From positions 1 to 29,197 of the IMG/VR virus record IMGVR_UViG_3300040960_001342: a stretch of 29,197 nucleotides of DNA, one strand, 5' to 3'. Positions 23,288 to 29,197 of the stretch are shown here, one piece after another. Both the position numbers and the translations under genes were made by a program. The notes under the pieces were generated by a model that was not told where the DNA came from, searched no databases, and worked only from the letters and a program-made list of their open reading frames with translations. The DNA is from a virus. Every line of letters begins with the position of its first letter. The first letter of the stretch is position 1.

Positions 23288-23527
23288 TTATTTTACTGCG
23301 TTTATATAGGTATCTTTCGGTTGTACTCCTACAAATCGCTTTACTTCAGAATCACCATTTACCAACACAACTGTTGGAATATTTCGTACATTAAACTTTT
23401 GTGCTAACTCATACTCAGAATCCACATCTACTTTCTGAACAGGAACTTCTGATGATACCTGGTTCATAATCGGGCCTAGCGTTCTACACGGACCACACCA
23501 ACTTGCTGAAAAATACAAATACTTCAT
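23288..23527 (-). CDS. Thioredoxin
   Basis: A 79-residue minimal thioredoxin, shorter than the 105-110 of cellular ones. It has the active site SASWCGPCRTLGP (C11, C14), the conserved cis-proline in RNIPTVVLV and the VDVD strand. It should reduce the C-terminal Cys pair of the NrdA encoded two genes upstream, giving electrons for dNTP synthesis. The ATG overlaps the stop of the 36-residue zinc protein (ATGA). Confidence 0.92.
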   Translation of the reverse strand: MKYLYFSASWCGPCRTLGPIMNQVSSEVPVQKVDVDSEYELAQKFNVRNIPTVVLVNGDSEVKRFVGVQPKDTYINAVK

Positions 23528-23634
23528 TTTTTACCTTTTGTTAAACATTTTACACATATTTTAGATAGTGTTAAACCTAATGGTATTTCATCACCACATA
23601 GTTTACACTTTTTACAAAACTTTTTTTTATCCAT
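23524..23634 (-). CDS. 36-residue zinc-knuckle protein
   Basis: I read this small gene directly. ATG at 23634 overlaps the end of nrdA, and its TGA overlaps the thioredoxin ATG. The product MDKKKFCKKCKLCGDEIPLG... has CxxCxxC near residue 7-13, then CVKC near residue 27-30, in an otherwise lysine-rich chain: enough to bind one zinc ion. It fills the gap between nrdA and thioredoxin exactly, with overlaps at both ends like other genes here. No homologue recognised. It may regulate or scaffold the reductase system, or bind nucleic acid. Confidence 0.6.
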   Translation of the reverse strand: MDKKKFCKKCKLCGDEIPLGLTLSKICVKCLTKGKK

Positions 23635-25399
23635 CACAACTAATACAATCCGGGTCCATTGCCTGTTGTGCAATATCACCCCTTAGTACTGATTCAGTTC
23701 TTGTATAATATAAAGTTTTTACACCCTGTTTCCAAGCTTCCATATGGACTTGGTTTAACCACTTAGGTGATGCAACAGATGGGAACGCAAGATTAAGGGA
23801 TACCGATTGGTCGATATATTGTTGTCTTACACCCGCCTGTCTTACTAATTCTAACTGATTGATTTCTTTGAATGTTTTAAATACATCTTTTACTTTATCA
23901 ACCTCTTTACCTTCTGCACAATCAGATACATTTATAATTCTACCATCACAATATACCCAATTATCTAATTCATCAATACCCTGAATAGAACCACCATCAG
24001 ATAAAATCTTATCCCACGTATCTTTATTATTGATACCTACTTTTCTAAGTACCTTCTCTAATTCTTTATTCTTACGAATGAATGTACCCTTTGCAGTTTG
24101 TTCTGTAAATACGTTTGCTGCCCAAGGTTCAATACCTGGTGATACATTACCTGCCAACTTAGAATTAGAAACCGTAGGTGCAACTGCTCTTAGGTGAGTA
24201 TTTCTCATACCTGTGCCGACACACCATAGTGGTTCACCAAATTCTTGTGCCATATCTCTACTAGCTCTTTCTGATTCAATTTTTAACTGAGAGAATATCT
24301 TTCTGGTTTCAAACTGAGCTGGGAGTGAATCAAATGGAATACCTTTTTGTTGTAGATATGTATGCCACCCTAATACACCCAATCCTAATGCTCTACCTTT
24401 TTCAGCAGAACGAACCGAATTCTCAAATCCTCTCATATTCTTAGCTCTTTGGAGAAACTCTTCTAATACTCCATCCAAAAACCAAGTTGCGGTATAAATC
24501 AAATCAGTATGTTTCCACTCATCGTACTTAGATAAATTCAATGATGATAAACAACAAACAAATGAGTGAGATTCATCAGTATGTAGGGTAATTTCACTAC
24601 AAATGTTAGTCATAAAAACTTTTAGTGAATTTTGTTTGTATGCTTCGGGATTTGCTTTGTTTACGTTACCCTTATACATAATATAAGGTTCACCAGTTGC
24701 TTTTCTCTTCTGAAGTACCTTACCCCATCTTCTACGTGCTTCATCATTACCATCTTCCAACTTTCTCATAAACTTATCACCTACCACCACACATTGGTGT
24801 AGATTAAGACACTGTCGGTTTACATCACCTTTAGGTTCTCTGATTTCAATCCACTCATCGAAATCATCATGTTCAATGTTTAAGTTTACTGATGCTGCCC
24901 CTCTTCGTACACTACCTTGATTTGTTGCAAGAATTGTTGAATCATAAATCTTAGTAAATGGAACTACACCATCGGATGTTCCATTTTGAGTAATTTTACT
25001 TCCCGCTGGTCTGATTTGGTTGATACCAATACCGACCCCACCACCATGTTTGGCAAGTAGCATCATCTCAAGGTTTTTTGTACCAATATCTTGAATGGAA
25101 TCTGCTACATCGATTCCAAAACAACTAATGGGTAATCCTCTATCAGTACCAGTATTTGATAATACAGGTGTTGCTAGATTTAACCAACCTCTCCAAATGT
25201 AATCAAAGAATTTTGATGCCATTTGTGGTTTACCTAATCTACGAGCAACTGATGTTGATACTCTCCAATATGCATCCTTTGGAGTTTCACCTGCCAATAG
25301 ATAACCTTTTGAGATTGTTTTTACATATATTTCCGTATTGGCCCAATCAGGAAAATCTACTCCCAATTCCCAGCCTAATTCTTCTCCAAAATTTTTCAT
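23627..25399 (-). CDS. nrdA: Ribonucleotide reductase large subunit, compact class I
   Basis: A 590-residue catalytic subunit, much shorter than E. coli NrdA (761). It starts without the N-terminal ATP-cone, so the usual dATP overall-activity shut-off is absent. The substrate-site cysteine is C93 (ISCFG), the radical-site motif is NICSE (N265, C267, E269), the radical-transfer tyrosines are in TLYYTRTES near residue 566, and the C-terminal redox pair is C585/C588 (DCISCDG). It converts NDPs to dNDPs with NrdB. It lies 6 bases after nrdB, followed by the zinc protein and thioredoxin. Confidence 0.95.
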   Translation of the reverse strand: MKNFGEELGWELGVDFPDWANTEIYVKTISKGYLLAGETPKDAYWRVSTSVARRLGKPQMASKFFDYIWRGWLNLATPVLSNTGTDRGLPISCFGIDVADSIQDIGTKNLEMMLLAKHGGGVGIGINQIRPAGSKITQNGTSDGVVPFTKIYDSTILATNQGSVRRGAASVNLNIEHDDFDEWIEIREPKGDVNRQCLNLHQCVVVGDKFMRKLEDGNDEARRRWGKVLQKRKATGEPYIMYKGNVNKANPEAYKQNSLKVFMTNICSEITLHTDESHSFVCCLSSLNLSKYDEWKHTDLIYTATWFLDGVLEEFLQRAKNMRGFENSVRSAEKGRALGLGVLGWHTYLQQKGIPFDSLPAQFETRKIFSQLKIESERASRDMAQEFGEPLWCVGTGMRNTHLRAVAPTVSNSKLAGNVSPGIEPWAANVFTEQTAKGTFIRKNKELEKVLRKVGINNKDTWDKILSDGGSIQGIDELDNWVYCDGRIINVSDCAEGKEVDKVKDVFKTFKEINQLELVRQAGVRQQYIDQSVSLNLAFPSVASPKWLNQVHMEAWKQGVKTLYYTRTESVLRGDIAQQAMDPDCISCDG

Positions 25400-25405
25400 A
25401 ACTTT

Positions 25406-26416
25406 TTACCAAATATCGTTAAAATCTTCACCTTCATTCGCTTTAGAGTAATCCGTTGGTCTTACTGCAAAGAAATCGGTATGTGTTGTTCCTCCTGTTA
25501 AGTGATAGAACCAATCTAAATTAGATGCCTTCTTATCATTGTATTCAAAGTGAAAATCTCCACCTGAGATTGCATTATATCCCAGCTCACCCAACTTTTC
25601 ATTACCCCTCTTTGAGATAAACTCTTTTAGGTCTTTTGATTTTAGATTTTCTAAATCACCCATCTCAAACATCTTATCAATAAAGTTATGTTCCATCTCT
25701 ACCATATATTGAGCTGCTTTGATAACATCATCCTTTACTTCTTCTAATAATTCAGGATATTCATCACACATATGTCTGAATAACTGACATCCCATCTTAG
25801 AATGTAGTGATTCATCTCTTACACTCCATTTCATTTGTTGTCCGATGCCTTTCAATAAGTTTCTCATTTGGAATGAGTAAAGAACTGCAAATGATGAATA
25901 CAATGATACTCCCTCTGCAAATGCTGAGAAGATTGCAAGTGAGCGAGCTACTTCTTTTCGTGCGATTGGATTGGATTCTAAATCCTCATATGTCCAATCC
26001 GCGGATGTTGAAGTTAGGAACTCAAACTTTTCTGCGATTGCAGGTTCATGTAAGAACGCTTCGAAATCTTCTAAACCCAATGTTTCGTTAAGATAAGAAT
26101 ATGCGGTTGCGTGGATTGTTTCTTGAGAACCGAACATCATAGCCATTTGTTTAATTTCGTGCTTTGGAAACCACTTAGTTACCATAGTTGTCCAATAATC
26201 AGATACAGCACATTCAGTTTGAGCAAATCCTAATAGGATATTACCAACTAAGTTTTTTTCTGATTCGTTTAGATTCTCATTCCAATCCTTTACATCTCCT
26301 TGCATTGGAATCTCAGTATGTAACCAAAAGGCTTGTGCTTGTTTGAGCCAACCTTCAGTATAATATACTGGATATTCGAATGGTTTGAAGGGTATTCTTT
26401 CCGCAAATATTCCCAT
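25406..26416 (-). CDS. nrdB: Ribonucleotide reductase small (radical) subunit
   Basis: A 336-residue ferritin-like diiron or Fe/Mn protein. Metal and radical residues are E68 (QTECAVSDYW), E99 and H102 (SQETIHATAYSYL), radical Y106, then E168 (FAEGVSLYSS) and E202/H205 (VRDESLHSK). The first ligand appears to be Glu where E. coli NrdB has Asp84; the tyrosine is kept. It generates the radical that starts catalysis in NrdA. A 55-base gap separates it from the helicase gene, without an obvious promoter but with AAGGA before the ATG. Confidence 0.93.
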   Translation of the reverse strand: MGIFAERIPFKPFEYPVYYTEGWLKQAQAFWLHTEIPMQGDVKDWNENLNESEKNLVGNILLGFAQTECAVSDYWTTMVTKWFPKHEIKQMAMMFGSQETIHATAYSYLNETLGLEDFEAFLHEPAIAEKFEFLTSTSADWTYEDLESNPIARKEVARSLAIFSAFAEGVSLYSSFAVLYSFQMRNLLKGIGQQMKWSVRDESLHSKMGCQLFRHMCDEYPELLEEVKDDVIKAAQYMVEMEHNFIDKMFEMGDLENLKSKDLKEFISKRGNEKLGELGYNAISGGDFHFEYNDKKASNLDWFYHLTGGTTHTDFFAVRPTDYSKANEGEDFNDIW

Positions 26417-26471
26417 TATATTTTTCCTTAATTATTTCGTTAAACTTTAATTGAGTGATTATAAATACTGA

Positions 26472-27830
26472 CTAAACATCAATATCACCCTTCATTTCAT
26501 TATATTTTTGTAACAAATTCTTTCTTACTAAACTCTCCCCCTTTGACATATCATTTGTGGTCTTTTTACCATCAATGGAATCATCGGAATATATGTTAAT
26601 TCTACCATTACTCATATTCGCCTTAGATGGTAGAGTCATCCCATCTGGTCCAAATCTATTTTTGATAACGTGCCAACGACCAGTTCCTGCAAGTTTATCT
26701 TCAATTTTTCTACTTAGAGAAACCACAAAATCTGCTGTCATTAATTTAGAGAATGAACCTGCGATAGAAGTACCAGTAATCACATCATCATTTGCACCAC
26801 TACGATTGATTTGGGATGCTGTGTATAGTGGACATTCATATTCACCAGCAATACCCCTCAAACCCTCTACAATCTCTTCTAACTCTTCGTGTCGTTCTTT
26901 TCTACTATTACCCTTTAACAAATCAGCGTAATCCACAATAATCACATCAGGATTCTTACCTTGTAACTTTAATTTATCTAAGGATGCTCTCATTGCGTTT
27001 AATCCTGCAGATTTAGTAGGCCAATATTTCAAAATAAGTTCACCTTTTAGGTTATTAACTTGATTTGAAACATCTTCTATATTGTATTTTAGATTTGGAA
27101 CTGCAGTACCTGTTAGAACTGCATCATATCTTTGACCAACATAACCTTCATTCAACTCCAATGTATAGTGAACTACCGTCTTACCTAATTTAGCAGCTAC
27201 CATACCCACATTTACTAATGCCCAAGATTTACCAATTCCTGGAGGTGCTGCAAACATTATCAACTCACCTTTACCAAAACCACCATCTGCTAATTCATCA
27301 ATTACATCCCATCCAGTTGGAATCACATCTCTAATAGTAGATTCATATCGTTCTTTAATCTGTAATTTGTATTCGTGTCCAATATCAGTATCCTGTCCGG
27401 CTTTCATTGCATCATCAATTTTTGATTTAATGATATCAAACTTACCTTCTTCTAATAATCCAACTGATTCTAATATTGCGTTTTTAAAGGTTTGGTTTTT
27501 ACAGAACTCTAAAGTTTTTTCTTTTACATAATCCAAATCATCAGATTCTAACCCATTCCAAACCTGCTTTAGATTATCTACAATGGATTGTTTGAGAACA
27601 TCTCTCTCAATCTTAGATACCTCTACTTTAAATACATCTAATGTTGGTAACTCACCATAACCATCAAAGTGGGAAAGAATCTTCTTTACAATCCACTCAT
27701 TTGATTCAGAATCAAAATATTCCGGTTTGATAATATCATACACCATCTGAAGAAATATTCTATCAGAGATTAGCGCTGAAATTATCTTAATCTGAAATGA
27801 TGTTCCAAACTTATTTCCAAACTTATCCAT
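26472..27830 (-). CDS. 41: Replicative DNA helicase, DnaB/T4 gp41-like
   Basis: A 452-residue hexameric helicase starting at the ATG at 27830 (MDKFGNKFG). An upstream TTG at 27839 extends the frame by three residues but lies inside the -7 promoter element, so I reject it. The N-terminal 150 residues are the helical collar. The RecA-type motor has Walker A APPGIGKS (195-202, K201), catalytic E in HYTLELNEGY, Walker B VIIVDYADL (296-304), and Q in YTASQINRSG. It unwinds the lagging-strand template and recruits primase. The ATG lies 6 bases after the -7 element, so the mRNA would be leaderless or nearly so. Confidence 0.92.
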   Translation of the reverse strand: MDKFGNKFGTSFQIKIISALISDRIFLQMVYDIIKPEYFDSESNEWIVKKILSHFDGYGELPTLDVFKVEVSKIERDVLKQSIVDNLKQVWNGLESDDLDYVKEKTLEFCKNQTFKNAILESVGLLEEGKFDIIKSKIDDAMKAGQDTDIGHEYKLQIKERYESTIRDVIPTGWDVIDELADGGFGKGELIMFAAPPGIGKSWALVNVGMVAAKLGKTVVHYTLELNEGYVGQRYDAVLTGTAVPNLKYNIEDVSNQVNNLKGELILKYWPTKSAGLNAMRASLDKLKLQGKNPDVIIVDYADLLKGNSRKERHEELEEIVEGLRGIAGEYECPLYTASQINRSGANDDVITGTSIAGSFSKLMTADFVVSLSRKIEDKLAGTGRWHVIKNRFGPDGMTLPSKANMSNGRINIYSDDSIDGKKTTNDMSKGESLVRKNLLQKYNEMKGDIDV

Positions 27831-27836
27831 AGGATA

Positions 27837-27868
27837 CAAATATACAAATAAAATCTTAAATAAACAAA
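27837..27868 (-). promoter_or_regulatory. Bacteroidota-type promoter for helicase/reductase unit
   Basis: Minus strand: TTTG (27868-27865), 20 bases, TATATTTG (27844-27837). The helicase ATG is 6 bases downstream. The -33 element falls in the 3' arm of the hairpin at 27862-27887. Confidence 0.75.
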
Positions 27869-27887
27869 CTTATTTTTTAGTTTGTTT
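27862..27887 (-). terminator. Hairpin at the end of the 5' nuclease gene
   Basis: Perfect 9-base arms AAACAAACT / AGTTTGTTT with an 8-base loop, spanning the last codons and stop of the nuclease gene. On the minus strand the 3' arm is followed by T-rich but interrupted sequence (ATTTAAGATTTTATTT), so it is a weak terminator candidate or an operator over the next promoter. Confidence 0.35.
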
Positions 27888-28910
27888 CGAATACTTATCT
27901 AAATCACTCCAAGTGTTCACCAACCACGTTTCTACATTCTTAAATGCGGTGTACAACTTATCAATCATAAACTCTTTTTTAAATTGAAATGAATTCAATC
28001 CGTTTATAGGGGAATCTATGATATTTCTTACGTTAGATGTGATTGCAGAACCCATAATTGGATTAGATAACTGCATTAAATCATAATTTAACTGAAGAAC
28101 ATCTTTATTTTCTAAAATTTTGTTCTTTAGTTTTTCATCATCCATTTGTGATACCTTTTCAAATAAGGTATCTAATGTTAAATCATCTGATTGTAAAAAA
28201 TCTAATTTATTAATCAACGTTTTAGGACCTATACCTTTTACGCCAGGAATATTATCAGATTTATCACCATCGAATATACGATAGTATACTAAGTTATGTG
28301 ATGGTACACCATATAACTCCTTTACATCATCTTTGTTCATCATCTTCTTTTTAGTTGGTAGATATACTGAAATTCTATCATCTACCAATTGTAGAAAATC
28401 TTTATCAGATGATACTATCAAAACTTCTTTCTTAAAGATGTGTCTGGCAGCATAAGCCATAACATCATCAGCTTCAATGTGGTCTATATAACATAAATCA
28501 ACAGGTAAGAAATCTAAATACTTTATTAAAGTGTTAAAGTTACGTTTCATAGATTCCGCCTGGTCCTCTAAATCTTCGTAACCAACCAATCTATTCACTT
28601 TAGTAAGACCCGTTCTACCCTCTTTATACCCTTTCCACATTTTCTTTCTACGATGAGAACCACCCTTACCATCAAACACTACCAAAACTCTCGTTGGTTT
28701 GTTATTTCGGATAAGAGCGCCGAGGGATAACAGGAATCCTGTTACCCCACCAACGTGCTCTCCATCATCATTCAAAGTAGGAACTGCTCCAAACACTCTG
28801 ATGAACATATTCAATCCATCTACAATCATAACTTTATCGTTTACATCACCTTTCGATGCATTAGATAAGTTAGTTAACATTTCTTTGTAATTAGATTTCG
28901 TGCGTATCAT
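27870..28910 (-). CDS. rnh: 5'-3' exonuclease / flap nuclease, T4 RNase H-like
   Basis: A FEN-1 family nuclease of about 346 residues (T4 RNase H is 305). Metal-binding acidic residues are at D32 (MIVDGLNMF), D81 (VVFDGKGGS), E148/D149/D150 (IEADDVMAY), D170 and D172 (SSDKDF) and the D-x3-D-N-IPG region before the helix-hairpin-helix (GVKGIGPKT); numbering here counts from a TTG at 28913. I start at the ATG at 28910; another ATG at 28880, 10 bases past the uvsX stop, is possible and loses no motif. It removes RNA primers from Okazaki fragments. Overlaps uvsX by about 20 bases. Confidence 0.9.
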   Translation of the reverse strand: MIRTKSNYKEMLTNLSNASKGDVNDKVMIVDGLNMFIRVFGAVPTLNDDGEHVGGVTGFLLSLGALIRNNKPTRVLVVFDGKGGSHRRKKMWKGYKEGRTGLTKVNRLVGYEDLEDQAESMKRNFNTLIKYLDFLPVDLCYIDHIEADDVMAYAARHIFKKEVLIVSSDKDFLQLVDDRISVYLPTKKKMMNKDDVKELYGVPSHNLVYYRIFDGDKSDNIPGVKGIGPKTLINKLDFLQSDDLTLDTLFEKVSQMDDEKLKNKILENKDVLQLNYDLMQLSNPIMGSAITSNVRNIIDSPINGLNSFQFKKEFMIDKLYTAFKNVETWLVNTWSDLDKYSKQTKK

Positions 28911-29197
28911 CAAATTCGGTTGTATCTGTGTTTGCTGATTCGGATGCTTCTTTATATCCTAAAATATATGCATCACAGATTTGTTTATACATTTGTTCTT
29001 TTATTTCAGGTCGTTCTTCCAATATATCGGCAAACCCTTTTGCTTGAAACTTAATAACTTCACCAGTTTGTTCATCAGTCCATGTGTACCATGCACCACT
29101 TACAGTTACCAACTTATATGTTTTCATAGTGTTTAACCACGAACCATATCTATCGATACCTCTATCAAAGTAAATTTCAAAATCAACTGCTCTAAGT
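28891..29197 (-). CDS. uvsX: UvsX/RecA-like recombinase, C-terminal part, 5' end beyond window
   Basis: The frame is open to the window edge; an internal ATG at 29127 is not the real start, since the reading frame continues upstream with VDFEIYFDRGIDRYGSWLN. That and the following LVTVSGAWYTWTDEQTGE match the RecA/UvsX C-terminal end, where a D-x-G-V/I turn and the SGAWYS/T motif precede a helix with FL-x-x-NP/RP (here ADILEERPEI). About 102 codons are visible. UvsX forms the recombination filament on single-stranded DNA, essential for T4-style recombination-dependent replication. The acidic tail (TDTTEFDDTHEI) resembles UvsX C-termini. The stop overlaps the 5' nuclease gene. Confidence 0.85.
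   Translation of the reverse strand, partial: LRAVDFEIYFDRGIDRYGSWLNTMKTYKLVTVSGAWYTWTDEQTGEVIKFQAKGFADILEERPEIKEQMYKQICDAYILGYKEASESANTDTTEFDDTHEI

Noticed and set aside
26460-26467. TATAAATA, identical to the T4 late promoter core, between helicase and nrdB; another copy at 9692-9699
   Set aside because: Both read on the plus strand, where no gene follows. In AT-rich intergenic DNA an 8-base match is expected by chance.
27831-27839. TTG start extending the helicase by three residues
   Set aside because: The TTG lies within the -7 element TATATTTG of the promoter; the ATG at 27830 gives the canonical product.
27862-27887. Strong terminator between 5' nuclease and helicase genes
   Set aside because: The stem is perfect but made mainly of A-T pairs, and the T run is interrupted; kept only as a weak terminator or operator candidate.
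28891-29127. Independent 78-residue gene beginning at the ATG at 29127
   Set aside because: The reading frame stays open to the window edge and the joined sequence matches the UvsX/RecA C-terminus, so this is an internal methionine.
1-29197. tRNA genes, CRISPR array, insertion sequence or inteins in nrdA, polymerase or helicase
   Set aside because: I saw no cloverleaf-like arms ending in CCA, no regularly spaced direct repeats, no transposase motifs, and the enzyme motifs run without an intervening intein block.

Overview
The window looks like part of a large T4-like (Straboviridae-related or 'far-T4') tailed phage genome, or a prophage or contig derived from one. It is visibly AT-rich. All 38 genes I support lie on the minus strand, so transcription runs from high to low coordinates. 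It carries the T4 replisome set: UvsX (partial), RNase H-type 5' nuclease, DnaB/gp41-like helicase, family B polymerase gp43, sliding clamp gp45 and clamp loader gp44/gp62. It also has NrdA/NrdB and thioredoxin. Most intergenic gaps carry a promoter of the form TTTG-N19/20-TATATTTG, which is the Bacteroidota housekeeping -33/-7 consensus. I therefore infer a Bacteroidota host, probably a flavobacterium-like one. No tRNA, CRISPR array or IS element was seen.

Layout in transcription order (right to left). (a) 29197-23288: uvsX, 5' nuclease, helicase, nrdB, nrdA, a 36-residue zinc-knuckle protein, thioredoxin (recombination, priming, dNTP supply). (b) 23249-21080: a MazG-like pyrophosphohydrolase, a stand-alone helix-turn-helix protein and two tandem Mom-like DNA-modification paralogues. 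(c) 21032-17154: a GT-B glycosyltransferase with an extra C-terminal domain, then DNA polymerase. (d) 17090-12045: sliding clamp, a DUF4338/DruA-like protein, two small membrane proteins, clamp loader ATPase, zinc ribbon protein, clamp loader small subunit, a small acidic protein, an Nmad1/DUF1599-like protein and a possible 25-residue lipoprotein, ending in a hairpin terminator. (e) 11969-9715: a small acidic protein, a Cas4/RecB-like Fe-S nuclease, a membrane-anchored glucosaminidase and a SLOG-fold protein. (f) 9669-1: a sugar cluster with two GT4 enzymes, a hypothetical protein, GT2, a Gfo/Idh/MocA-FAD oxidoreductase fusion, a GT9-like enzyme, ATP-grasp, HAD phosphatase, and the nucleotide-sugar pair CapE/CapF, the last cut by the window start.

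Taken together, the right two thirds make and copy DNA and probably modify it (Mom-like proteins, MazG, Nmad1, a polymerase-adjacent glycosyltransferase). The left third builds or attaches a sugar, whose precursor is likely on the UDP-N-acetyl-L-fucosamine route. The most notable points are the duplicated Mom-like genes, the DruA-like protein inside the replisome cluster, the phage-borne CapE/CapF pair, the oxidoreductase fusion, and the Bacteroidota-type promoters. Three of these promoters lie so close to the start codon that the mRNAs should be leaderless or nearly so.
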